This document shows positions 39,220 to 49,900 of a DNA stretch of 64,000 bases, piece by piece. Position numbers and translations under genes: made by a program. The stretch covers positions 62,001-126,000 of the forward strand of contig JADKJI010000001.1 in assembly GCA_016721085.1 (NCBI GenBank). The letters run 5' to 3'. How positions within the stretch are numbered: the first letter of the stretch is position 1; the number at the start of each line of letters is the position of its first letter. The DNA comes from Chitinophagaceae bacterium. Its GTDB lineage: Bacteria; Bacteroidota; Bacteroidia; Chitinophagales; Chitinophagaceae. The notes under the pieces were generated by a model. It searched no databases, was not told the origin of the DNA, and saw only the letters and a program-made list of their open reading frames with translations.

Positions 39220-40380
39220 TCAGGAAAACATTTCCCTGACTTTATCGAAGAAACTCTTATCAGATTTTTCTGGTTTGGGCTGAAAGTTTTGTGCATGAGC
39301 TAATTTTTCCAGCATAGCTTTCTCTTCCGATGTAACCTGTTGAGGTGTCCAAACATTCACGTAAATAAGCTGGTCTCCTTTTTCATATGAATTGACTGCT
39401 GGGAATCCTTTTCCTTTGAGTCGGAATATCTTTCCGCTTTGTGTTCCTGCCGGTATCTTGATTTTTGCACGCCCATCAATAGTAGGCACTTCAGCTTGTA
39501 TTCCAAATACAGCGTCAGGGAAAGAGAGATGAAGTTCGTAAGCAACATTCAATCCATCGCGATGAAGTTCCTTATGTTGCTCTTCTTCAATTAAGATGAT
39601 AAGATCTCCATTCATGCCACCTCTTTCACCTGCATTTCCTTTTCCCCCTACACTTAATTGCATTCCTTCCTGTACACCTGCAGGGATATCGATAGAAACA
39701 GTCTCTTCACCATATACACGCCCATCACCTTTGCAGGCAGTACATTTTGCTGTTACTACTGAGCCTTCGCCATTACAGGTTGGACAGGTAGTAACTGTTT
39801 GCATTTGACCCAGGAAAGTATTGGTAACTCTGCGAACCTGACCAGTTCCACCACAAGTGCCGCAAGTTTGCACACTGCCTTTATCTTTTGCACCACTTCC
39901 GCTACAGGTTGTGCAGCTTACGTATTTTTTTACTTTTATCTGTTTGCTAACGCCTTTGGCTATCTCTTCGTAATTGAGTTTTAATTTAACACGGAGATTG
40001 CTTCCTTTTACACCACGACTTCTCTGAGAACTTCTGGAACGTCCACCACCTTGTCCGCCGAAAAAGCTTCCGAATATATCATCTCCAAAAATATCCCCGA
40101 ACTGGCTGAATATATCTTCCATGTTCGAAGCACCACCTCCCTGACCTGCACGTCCATTTACACCTGCATGTCCAAAACGATCATACTGTGCTCTCTTATC
40201 AGCATCACTCAGCACTTCATACGCTTCTGCTGCTTCCTTGAATTTCTCCTCCGCAGCTTTATCACCAGGGTTTCTATCCGGATGAAATTGCATAGCTACT
40301 TTACGGTAAGATTTTTTTATCTCATCTGCAGTAGCACCTTTTGAAACGCCAAGTATCTCGTAGTAATCTCGTTTAGCCAT
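39220..40380 (-). CDS. dnaJ: Chaperone DnaJ
   Basis: A 386-residue type I J-protein that stimulates DnaK ATPase and delivers unfolded proteins. The J domain (residues 4-68) carries HPD in MQFHPDRNPGD. A Gly/Phe-rich linker (about 75-125: GQGGGASNMEDIF, GSFFGGQGGG) follows, then four zinc-binding CxxCxGxG repeats (CTTCSGSG, CGTCGGTG, CPTCNGEG, CTACKGDG; about 155-225), and the two substrate-binding beta domains. It lies downstream of grpE on the same strand, with a 220-bp gap that contains an unusual inverted repeat. dnaK is not in the window. Confidence 0.97.
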   Translation of the reverse strand: MAKRDYYEILGVSKGATADEIKKSYRKVAMQFHPDRNPGDKAAEEKFKEAAEAYEVLSDADKRAQYDRFGHAGVNGRAGQGGGASNMEDIFSQFGDIFGDDIFGSFFGGQGGGRSRSSQRSRGVKGSNLRVKLKLNYEEIAKGVSKQIKVKKYVSCTTCSGSGAKDKGSVQTCGTCGGTGQVRRVTNTFLGQMQTVTTCPTCNGEGSVVTAKCTACKGDGRVYGEETVSIDIPAGVQEGMQLSVGGKGNAGERGGMNGDLIILIEEEQHKELHRDGLNVAYELHLSFPDAVFGIQAEVPTIDGRAKIKIPAGTQSGKIFRLKGKGFPAVNSYEKGDQLIYVNVWTPQQVTSEEKAMLEKLAHAQNFQPKPEKSDKSFFDKVREMFS

Positions 40381-40383
40381 GAA

Positions 40384-40598
40384 GGGAAATTTGAAAATGT
40401 GGAAATGTGAAAATGTGAAAATGAGGTCAACTAATCAAAAGCATTTTCATATTCAATGTGTTTGTTAATTCAATTATTAAAACTATAGTTGAAAATTAGT
40501 TAGGATAAGTGAAATAATTAATTAATTATTGGAATTTCAAATTTGAAGATTCTGCCAACCATGAAGCATTTTCACATTTTCAAATTTTCAAATTCCCC
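40384..40598. repeat. Imperfect inverted repeat in the grpE-dnaJ gap
   Basis: The left arm (40384-40423) is a run of GAAAATGTG-like units; the right arm (40566-40598) is its approximate reverse complement (CATTTTCACATTTTC...). The two could form a long stem in the grpE-dnaJ transcript, with about 140 bases between. The rest of the gap is AT-rich with no ORF. Confidence 0.65.
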
Positions 40599-40600
40599 AA

Positions 40601-41167
40601 TTACTTCCCCACCACCACTTTCGCAAACCTAATTATCTTATCATTCAGATAATAACCTTTTTCAACCTCATCCACCACTTTACCAACTAGTGATTCGTTA
40701 GGTGCTGGAATTTCAGTTATGGCTTCATGAAGGTCTGCATTGAACTCTTGTCCGGTGGCGTTCATGCTCTTAACCCCTTTTGCCTGGAGGGTGTTCCGTA
40801 GTTTCAGGAAAACCAACTGAATACCTTGTTTCAGGCGTTCTGGGTCTGAGTCTTGCTGCAATTGTTTTTCAGCCCTGTCGCAATCGTCAAGAACCTCGAG
40901 AAGAGAAATAATTACATCTTTTCCAGCTGTTTGTATCAATTCAAGGCGCTCTTTGGCGGTACGTTTCCTGAAATTGTCAAAATCAGCCACTAGTCTAAGG
41001 TATTTGTCCTTCAGGGCTGCCACTTCTTCCTGTAATTTTTCCACTTCGGTATCTTCCGAAACCGGATCGTTCAGATGAGTGGTTCCCCCCATATTTTCGT
41101 CCGTATTGATGTCCATAGCTGACTCTGGAGTCCCATTTGTCGATTTATTTTCGTTGTTACTGCTCAT
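40601..41167 (-). CDS. grpE: Nucleotide exchange factor GrpE
   Basis: A 188-residue GrpE that releases ADP from DnaK. After an acidic, disordered N-terminus (SNNENKSTNGTPESAMD...) comes the long dimer helix (EVEKLQEEVAALKDKYLRLVADFDNFRKRTAKE), a four-helix part, and the beta-wing with the family signature HEAITEIPAPNESLVGKVVDEVEKGYYLNDKIIRFAKVVVG. A start at 41224 is possible, but the promoter-like box at 41207-41214 would then lie inside the gene, so the ATG at 41167 is chosen. It is transcribed towards dnaJ. Confidence 0.95.
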   Translation of the reverse strand: MSSNNENKSTNGTPESAMDINTDENMGGTTHLNDPVSEDTEVEKLQEEVAALKDKYLRLVADFDNFRKRTAKERLELIQTAGKDVIISLLEVLDDCDRAEKQLQQDSDPERLKQGIQLVFLKLRNTLQAKGVKSMNATGQEFNADLHEAITEIPAPNESLVGKVVDEVEKGYYLNDKIIRFAKVVVGK

Positions 41168-41206
41168 TTTGACGTGATTTTGCTTAAAAAGCGGAAAAAT
41201 TGACCG

Positions 41207-41237
41207 CAAAGGTACGATTGACAATTAGTTTGCCAAT
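41207..41237 (-). promoter_or_regulatory. Promoter for grpE-dnaJ
   Basis: On the minus strand TACCTTTG (41214-41207) matches the Bacteroidota -7 box TANNTTTG in full. An ATTG (near TTTG) lies 18 bases upstream (41236-41233). The implied 5' leader to the ATG at 41167 is about 35 bases. Confidence 0.6.
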
Positions 41238-41720
41238 AGCGAAATACAGGACAAATTGACTTAAAACTTGTTTCGGAATTTTGGCTTTGTTTGGTCTGCT
41301 GGTGCTATAAAAGGTAAGTAATAGCGGTTGACTTGAATTTTTGAATTCAATTTAAAGGGAGTGATTTTTTGTTGATAGGGGATTGAAAATGATGCACGAA
41401 GAAGGAATCGATAATACTTTTTTGACTAATCGTATGCTTATATTATCAGAACAAAAAATGCTTAGGGAAAATGAGAAAAAAAATTGTTTTTTTAGATGCG
41501 CAAATGAAAAATCAAGCAGCGTTTTGATTCTTATTAATCTCTACTGCTGAGTGCGAGGGTTGCGAATGTGTAATTGATACACAATTAGCTGTTAGTTTTT
41601 TGATTATGAGAGATTGATTGTAATGTAGCAGCAGCAAGGCCTCCAGCGATTTTGATTAAGTACGATTGCCAGAATGATTTTTTCGAGCTTCATTTTTTTT
41701 TGATTGATTACGGAAAAAAA
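41225..41720. other. Divergent intergenic region between grpE and susC
   Basis: About 500 bases, strongly AT-rich with many A and T runs and no convincing ORF. Promoter candidates lie at its two ends (listed separately). I see no rRNA, tRNA or clear riboswitch fold. Confidence 0.4.
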
Positions 41721-41753
41721 TTTGATTCTCGTTTTAAAATATCGTTAAATTTA
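41721..41753 (+). promoter_or_regulatory. Candidate promoter of the susC operon
   Basis: TTTG (41721-41724) and TAAATTTA (41746-41753), 21 bases apart, match the -33 TTTG and -7 TANNTTTG boxes with one mismatch (final A for G). The leader to the ATG at 41802 would be about 45 bases. Confidence 0.4.
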
Positions 41754-41801
41754 TACGCCATATTTTTTTAGTCACACAACCTTAATCAAAATTCAATCAT
41801 T

Positions 41802-44800
41802 ATGCCCTCAAAGCTAACTGCCGTCAGGTTGTGGTTAATAGCATGTCTGCTATTGTTTACCACAGTTTCTTTCGCTCAACAGAAAACAATTACCGGTAAG
41901 GTAATTAGTGACAAAGACAAGCAGCCCATCTTCGGTGCTACTGTTGCAGTAAAAGGAAGTAACGTTGCTACACAAACCACCGCTGATGGTTCTTTCTCTA
42001 TTTCAGCACCCAGTGCCAATGCAGTACTGGTAGTAACATTCGTAGGATTTGAAACCGTTGAAGTATCTGCCGCAGGGAAAAATGTGGTAGACATTTCATT
42101 GAAAGAAAAGACCACTACATTAACAGACGTAGTGGTTACTGGTTATTCTTCTCAAGCCAAGAAGGATATCACCGGTTCCGTTTCAGTTGTTAAGACAGAA
42201 GATCTGAAATCAATTCCTTCTCCAAATGCTGAAGGTCAGTTACAAGGTCGCGCTTCAGGTGTTACCGTAACTACCAACAACCGTCCTGGTGATGGTGCAT
42301 CTGTGAGAATCCGTGGTTTCGCTTCTTTCGATGGTAACGAACCTCTTTATGTTATTGATGGAGTTCCTGGTAGTCTTACTGCCATCAACCCTAACGACAT
42401 CGAGTCTATGCAGGTTTTGAAAGATGCGGCTTCTGCTTCTGTGTATGGTTCACGTGCCTCTAACGGTGTAATCATTGTTACCACTAAAAAAGGTAAGCAA
42501 GGAAGTGCAAAAGTTTCTTACAATATGTATTATGGTTCTGCGCAGCCTGGCAAAGGATTTACAAATCTGTTGAACCCAACAGAAATGATGAATCTTGCTT
42601 TCCTCGCAAAAGGAACCAGGGTTTACCACTTAAACATGACCAATACGCTCCAACAGGTGGAACACCTCGTTTGCCAGATTATATCCTGGCAGGTACTCAA
42701 AGTGGTGTAATGGAAGGAAATCCAGCTGTTAATCCAGCTCTTTACAATCTGAATCTGGACAATGTATCAGGTTCTTACCTGATTGTAAAAGCGAATAAAG
42801 CAGGTACTAACTATTACAATGAATTGACTAGTTCAGCCCCAGTTGTAAATCATAACATCAACTTATCTGGTGGTGGCGACAGAAGCCGTTATTTCTTCGG
42901 TTTCGACATGTTCGACCAGAAAGGTATTGTTTTGAATAACTACTTCAAGCGCTATACTGCTCGTGTTAACACCGAGTTCAACATCAAAAAGAATATCCGC
43001 ATCGGTGAGAACCTGCAGGTATCTTACAACCAAGGTAATGGTGCTGGTTTGAATAGTGAAGGCACTGAAATTGCCAACACATACAAGCAACAAACCATCA
43101 TCCCATTGTATAATATCAATGGAGACTTTGCAAGTTCCCGTGGTGCTAACCTCGGAAACGCGAATAACCCTGTAGCTACACGTATCCGTTCAAAGGACAA
43201 CCGTGGTCATAACTACAGTGTATTCGGTAACATGTACGCTGAAGTTGACTTCCTGAAACATTTTACTGCACGTACTAGCTTCGGTGGTACGTTCACAAAT
43301 GACAACTACTATAACTACACTTTCCAGAGTTATGAGAATGCTGAAAATAACTCAGGTACTTCTTATACAGAAGGTGTAAACTATTTCCGTTCTTGGACAT
43401 GGACTAACCAATTGACTTATAAGAATTCTTTTGGAAAGCATGATGTAACTGCTGTTGCAGGTACAGAAGCGGTTGAAGAATGGGGTCGTGCTATTCAAGG
43501 TGTTCGTTTAGGATACTTTGTAGATAATGTAGATTTCCGTTCACTCGACGCAGGTAGTGCTTCTGGTCAACGTAACTCAGGATCTCCTTATACTCCAGCT
43601 GCATTATTCTCCATCTTCGGAAAAGTGGATTATGCATATAATGATAAATTCCTTGCTAGCGTAACAGTACGTCGCGATGGATCTTCCCGTTTCGGTGCTA
43701 ACAACCGCTACGGTATCTTCCCTGCTGCTTCTCTCGGTTATCGCTTGTCCAGCGAATCTTTCATGCAGGATATCAAATGGATCACTGACTTGAAAATCAA
43801 GGGTAGCTGGGGACAAATGGGTAACCAACGTATCAACCCAGCCAACTCCTTCAGTATCTATGGTTCTGGTCCTGGTAGCTCTAACTATGATATCACTGGT
43901 TCACAAAACTCAACTGTTGGTGGATTCCAATTATCATTCGTGGGTAATCCTGATGGTAAATGGGAAACAAATACTACTACAAACGTAGGTTTTGAAGCTA
44001 CTTTGTTCGGTGGTAAAACAGAGGTTATAGCAGAATGGTATAGCAAAAAAACAGATGATCTTCTGTTCCGTTTGCAACAAGTAGCAACAGCTGGAGCAGG
44101 TCCTGGTGGAAACCCAGCCTTCTACAACGTTGCTAGTATGAAAAATACCGGTTTAGACCTTTTGATTGGTCAAAAAGCAAATCTTGGCGGACCAAAAGGA
44201 GTTAAACTTGACGCAACTTTCACTTTCACTACCTATAAGAATGAAGTTACTAAGATTGCTGAAGGCGTAAACTTCTTCGATACAGATGCAGGTGAAGGTG
44301 GACGTATTGGTGGTGTATTTATCCGTAATGCTGTTGGACATCCTCTTTCTTCATTCTTCGGATATGAAGTAATAGGTTTGTTCCAGGATGCAGCTGATGT
44401 GTCTAAGTCTCCAACCCAAACTTCTGCTGCCCCTGGTCGTTTCAAATACAGGGATGCAAATGGCGATGGCGCTATCACATCTGATGACCGCGTATTCTTC
44501 GGTTCTCCAAACCCTAAGTTCACTTATGGTTTGAACCTGAATGCTTCTTATGGAAACTTTGACATGGGCGTGTTCTTCTATGGTGCTGCTGGAAAGAAAG
44601 CTATCAACTATGTAAAATGGTGGACAGACTTCGTTCCTTCATTCCAGGGCGAAAAGAGCAAAGCTGCTTTATATGATTCTTGGTCTCCAGAAAAATCTGC
44701 TGCTGAGAACGCTAAAGCTACTGTGCCTATTCAGGAAGAAAGCGGAAACTTCAGCACTAATGGTGTTCCAAACTCCTATTATATGGAGAACGCTTCTTTC

Positions 44801-45028
44801 CTCCGTTTGAAAAACGTTTCACTTGGATATACTTTCCCAAGTTCATTGGTTAGCAAAATTAAAGTTGACAGATTGCGTATCTATGTTCAGGCTACTAACT
44901 TGATGACTATCACTAAGTACACTGGTTTAGATCCTGAAATCGCTGGTGGTGATACTGCCTTCGGTTTTGACGCTGGTGTTTATCCAACTGTTAAACAATT
45001 TTACTTTGGTGTAAACCTTGGCTTCTAA
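41802..45028 (+). CDS. SusC/RagA family TonB-dependent outer-membrane transporter (frameshifted)
   Basis: An outer-membrane nutrient importer of about 1,075 residues. A signal peptide (LWLIACLLLFTTVSFAQQ) is followed by a carboxypeptidase-D-like domain (ITGKVISDKDKQPIFGATV, residues 29-110), the plug with LTDVVVTGYSSQAKKDITGSVS and YVIDGVPG, and the 22-strand barrel up to the terminal Phe (VKQFYFGVNLGF). One A is missing from the run at 42608-42611; restoring it gives AKRNQGLPLKHDQYAPTGGTPRLPDYIL, the expected SusC sequence. With the SusD lipoprotein that follows it forms the lidded importer. No glycoside hydrolase is encoded beside it; the next genes are a CRTAC1-like protein and a haloperoxidase-like protein, so the ligand need not be a glycan. 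Confidence 0.92.
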
Positions 45029-45059
45029 TTTTCGTAATACTTATATAAATACTTCAAGT

Positions 45060-46820
45060 ATGAAAAAATTCTTTTATTCCTTAATATGTCTGTCTCTGGT
45101 GGGTGTTATCACCTATTCGTGCAGCAAAAGCTTCCTGGAGCGAACCCCTAAGGGCTCTTTGGATGAAAATACATTAGCTAACAAGAAAGGGGTGGAAGCC
45201 CTGTTAATTGGAGCCTATTCAGTATTGGATGGTTTCATCGATGGTGGTGGTATCTTCCTTGGTGGCTGGCAAAGTGCCGGTTCTAACTGGGTTTATGGTG
45301 GTGTTTCCGGCGGTGATGCCCATAAGGGTTCCGACGGTGGTGACCAGCCAGATATCATTCCAATCGAACGTTGCGAATCAACTCCAACAAACGATTATTT
45401 CAACGTAAAATGGAGTGTGGTTTATGAAGGTGTAACACGTTCGAATTCAGTTTTAAAGGTTATGGCAAAAGCAACTGATATCAGTGCCAGCGACATCACC
45501 CGCATTACTGCAGAAGCACGTTTCCTCAGAGGACATTATCATTTCGAAGCAAAGAAAATGTATAAGAATGTTCCTTATGTAGATGAAACAGTTACTGACT
45601 ATAGGGTTCCTAATGATAAGGATATCTGGCCTGAAATCGAAGCAGATTTAAAATATGCTTATGATAACTTACCAGAAATCATGAATGCAAAAGGTCGCGT
45701 TAACAAATGGGCTGCAGCTGCATTGTATGCAAAAGCATTGCTTTATCAAGGTAAATATGCAGAAGCTAAAACTGTATTTGACCTGGTTTATACTACAGGT
45801 AAAAATGCTCAAGGTCAAAAATTCGGACTGTTGTCTAAGTTCCATGCCGCATTTGATGCTGAAACAGAAAATAGCAACGAATCAGTTTTCGCTGTTCAGT
45901 ATTCTGTGAATGATGGTGCACCAGATGCTGCCAACGGTGGATGGGGTGAAGTATTGAACTTCCCTTATAACGCCGGTCCTGGTGGTTGCTGCGGTTTCTT
46001 CCAACCTTCACAAGATCTCGTAAACTCATTCCAGGTTGATGCAAATGGTCTTCCTTTGCTCGATACCTATAATGCAAACGAAGTAAAAAATGACCAGGGA
46101 ATCACTTCCGCTGCTCCATTTACTCCAACAACAGTTGCTCTGGATGCTCGTATCGACTGGACTGTAGGCCGTCGTGGTATTCCTTACCTCGATCATGGCA
46201 AACACCCAGGTGCTGACTGGGTTCGTCTTCAATCTTATGGTGGACCATATTCACCAGTGAAGAACGTATTCACAAAAGCTGAAAAAGATAAGCTTTCTGA
46301 TAAAGGTTTCTGGACAAGTGGTGTTACTGCTACTAACTATACCCTCATCCGTTTTGCTGATGTTATCCTTATGTTGGCTGAATGTGAAGTTGAAGTTGGA
46401 AGCCTGGAAAAAGCTCGTCAATATGTGAATGAAATTCGTGCACGCGCTGCTAACCCAGCTGGTTTCGTTCTTGATGGCGCTGTTCCTGCAGCAAATTACA
46501 AAGTAGGTCTTTACACTACCCCATGGGTTGATAAAGTACTTGCTCGTAAAGCAGTACACTTCGAAAGAAGAATTGAATTAGGTATGGAAGGACATCGCTT
46601 CTTCGACCTCGTTCGTTGGGGTGAAGCAAAAGCTACTCTGGATGCTTATTACAAATATGTAAGCGGAACTACAACTCCAAGCATTAATAATCAGCGCGAA
46701 TATCTGAAGGTGCCTTCAGTACCAACATTCGTAACTGGTAAGAGCGAATACTTCCCTATTCCTCAGCGTCAAATTGACCTTTCAAACGGTACTTTGAAGC
46801 AAAATCCTGGATATAACTAA
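45060..46820 (+). CDS. SusD/RagB family surface lipoprotein
   Basis: A 586-residue surface lipoprotein that caps the SusC barrel and binds the substrate. The ATG at 45060 is chosen because it opens a lipoprotein signal peptide (MKKFFYSLICLSLVGVITYSCSKS) with the lipobox Cys at about residue 21; the longer ORF from 45018 would spoil it and overlap susC. Family traits include SFLERTPKGSLDE, the TPR-like helices ADISRITAEARFLRGHYHFEAKK, RVNKWAAAALYAKALLYQGKYAEA, and the C-terminal RIELGMEGHRFFDLVRWGEA and YFPIPQRQIDLSNGTLKQNPGYN, which is the canonical SusD ending. It is intact and followed by a terminator. Confidence 0.95.
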   Translation: MKKFFYSLICLSLVGVITYSCSKSFLERTPKGSLDENTLANKKGVEALLIGAYSVLDGFIDGGGIFLGGWQSAGSNWVYGGVSGGDAHKGSDGGDQPDIIPIERCESTPTNDYFNVKWSVVYEGVTRSNSVLKVMAKATDISASDITRITAEARFLRGHYHFEAKKMYKNVPYVDETVTDYRVPNDKDIWPEIEADLKYAYDNLPEIMNAKGRVNKWAAAALYAKALLYQGKYAEAKTVFDLVYTTGKNAQGQKFGLLSKFHAAFDAETENSNESVFAVQYSVNDGAPDAANGGWGEVLNFPYNAGPGGCCGFFQPSQDLVNSFQVDANGLPLLDTYNANEVKNDQGITSAAPFTPTTVALDARIDWTVGRRGIPYLDHGKHPGADWVRLQSYGGPYSPVKNVFTKAEKDKLSDKGFWTSGVTATNYTLIRFADVILMLAECEVEVGSLEKARQYVNEIRARAANPAGFVLDGAVPAANYKVGLYTTPWVDKVLARKAVHFERRIELGMEGHRFFDLVRWGEAKATLDAYYKYVSGTTTPSINNQREYLKVPSVPTFVTGKSEYFPIPQRQIDLSNGTLKQNPGYN

Positions 46821-46845
46821 GAAGTATTGATATAATTCAAGAAAG

Positions 46846-46875
46846 GGCAGAGAGTAAAATCTCTGCCTTTTTTTT
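46846..46875 (+). terminator. Intrinsic terminator after susD
   Basis: GGCAGAGA (46846-46853) pairs with TCTCTGCC (46860-46867), loop GTAAAA, followed by eight T. It is 25 bases after the susD stop. It may act as partial terminator between susCD and the two downstream lipoprotein genes. Confidence 0.9.
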
Positions 46876-46923
46876 GTACTTATATTGTTGAATTTGGGTA
46901 TTGCTTTTTACCTTCATGTCACT

Positions 46924-49900
46924 ATGCGTAACTCTCCTTTTTATCTTTTGCTTCCATTGATTTTATTGGTAGCATGTAACAATAAGAAAACCTTATTTAC
47001 ACTACTTCCATCGTCAGCTACTAATATTCACTTCTCCAACACCATTCATGAAACCGATACGGTTAACGTACTTGATTTTGAGAATGTTTATAATGGAGGA
47101 GGAGTAGGTATAGCCGATTTTAATAGTGATGGCCTGCAGGATATTTATTTTACGGGCAATACTGTTCCCAATAAACTATATCTCAACAAAGGAAAATTTC
47201 AGTTCGATGATATCACTTCCATTTCAGGTGTTGAAGGAAAAGGCAGATGGAGCAGGGGAGTGGCAACAGTAGATATCAATAACGATGGATTGATGGATAT
47301 GTACGTATGTGCTTCGGTAAAAGACAATCCTGAAGAGAGAAGAAATCTGTTGTATGTGAACCAGGGAAATAATGAAAATAAAATCCCTGTGTTTAAAGAG
47401 ATGGCTTCCGAATATGGTTTGAATGATACTACACAAACAACCATGGCCGCATTCTTCGATTATGACAATGATGGCGACCTGGATGTTTATTTGTGCGTAA
47501 ACCATATCATTGATGGAGACTTCCCAAATAGGTTCAGACCCCGAATGATAAAAGGCGAACATCCAAGCACTGGCCGCCTATACCAAAACAACTGGAATGA
47601 TACATTAAAGCATCCCACATTTACTGATGTTTCTGTAAAGGCAGGTGCATTGATAGAAGGATATGGACATGCAGTATCCATTGCAGATATCAATAACGAT
47701 GGATGGAAGGATATTTATGTAACAAATGATTATCTGGCCCAGAACATCCTTTATATCAACAATCATGATGGCACGTTTACAGATAAAGTAACGGAGTATT
47801 TCAAACACACTTCTGCCAATTCAATGGGTAATGATATTACAGATATAAATAATGATGGATTTGCTGATGTTATTGAGTTGGATATGAATCCCGAAGACAA
47901 CTTCAGGAAGAAGATGATGATGAATGCCAACAGTTATCAAACCTACCAAAACAGCGATGCATTGGGTTATCAATACCAATACGTTCGTAATACCCTGCAG
48001 TTAAATCGTGGTCCCAGAGTAGGGAATAATGATTCTGTGGGTAGCCCTTTCTTTAGCGAAATCGCTTTTTTTGCCGGCATTGCTGAAACCGATTGGAGCT
48101 GGACTCCGATGGTCACAGATTTTGATAATGATGGGTATCGCGATATCATCATTACAAATGGTTTCCCACGAGATGTTACTGATCATGATTTTGTTGCTTT
48201 CAGAAAAGATGCGTTTTCTGTTACTACAAAGAAGGATCTGCTGGAACAAATTCCTGAAGTGAAGTTGCATAATTATGGTTACCATAATTCCGGTAATCTG
48301 AAATTTACAGATGAAACTACTGCCTGGGGTTTACAAGACGCCAGTTTTTCTAATGGAGCAGCCTATGCCGACCTCGACAATGATGGTGATCTTGATTTCG
48401 TTGTCAATAATATAAATGATGAAGCTTTTGTTTATCAGAATAACCTTCGAACAAATTCAAAGGAAGATAAACACTATTTAGAGCTTTCATTAAAAGGGGA
48501 TTCCCTTAACCGTAATGGAATCGGGGCTGTTATCAATATTTATTATGACAGCAGAAAACAGTTTTATGAAAACACGCCTTATAGAGGCTACCTGTCATCT
48601 GTACAGCAAAATCCACATTTTGGATTAGATACTGTTTCTGTTGTGGATTCAGTTGTTATAATCTGGCCTGGCGGACAATACCAAAAATTAACCAATGTAA
48701 AAGCAGATCAAATTCTTTCAATAACAAAAGCAGCTTCTGCTTCTACAGTAGCACCGATGCCTGCCTTTGCAAACAATTCATTATTTAAAGACATTACCTT
48801 AATGTCTCAAACAGGGTATATTGATGTTGAAAGGGATTTTGTGGATTTCAATATTCAAAAGTTGTTACCGCATAAATATTCTGAAAGCGGCCCTGCAATG
48901 GCTGTTGCCGACCTCGATGGTAATCATTTGGATGATTTGGTTTTAGGAGGTTCATATGGACATAGTGCCATGATTTTTTTACAGCAAAACAATGGAAGTT
49001 TCCAGAAAAAAGAATTGATACCCGGAGGAACTGATTTCACCAAACCATGGGAAGATGCAGGGATCGTACTTTTTGATGCCGATAAAGATGGCGATATAGA
49101 TATCTACATTGCAAGTGGTGGCTATGAAAATACGGCCAATACAAAAAGTTATGCCGATAATCTATTTGTCAATGATGGCAAAGGCGGATTTTATAAGGAT
49201 ACAGCAGCTCTTCCTGTAAATTTAAACAGCAAGTCATGTGTCAGGGCAGTTGATTATGATAAGGATGGAGACCTGGATCTTTTCCTGGCTGGAAGGGTTG
49301 AACCATGGATGTATCCAAAGCCTGTGAGTAGTAGTATTTATAGAAATGATTCAAAAGATGGCAAAATAACATTTACGGATATCACCTCGACTGTTGCCCC
49401 ATCGCTAAAGAATGTAGGCCTGATTAGCGATGCCATCTTTACTGATTTTGATAACGACGATTGGCCCGATTTGATATTAGCAGGAGAGTGGATGTCTATC
49501 ACTTTCTTGAAAAATGAAAAAGGTGTATTTAAAGATATAACAGCAAATTCAGGAGTTGATAAAGCGATTGGATGGTGGCGAAGTTTGTTGCCTGGCGATT
49601 TCGATAATGATGGGGATATAGACTATATAGCAGGAAATCTTGGACAGAATTCCTTTTACAGGGCTAGCGATAAATATCCGGTTCATGTTTATGCGAAAGA
49701 CTTCGATAAGAATGGATCGTATGATGCTGTTCCTTCATTGTTCCTTCCATCTTCACAGCAAGATCATACTTTAAAGGAATATCCCGCACAGGTTAGAGAT
49801 GATATGGTTAAGCAGATGATTGGCTTCAGGTCAAAGTACCAGAACTATAAATTATATGCGAATGCTACTATTGACCAAATGTTTACTGCGGAAGAAATGA

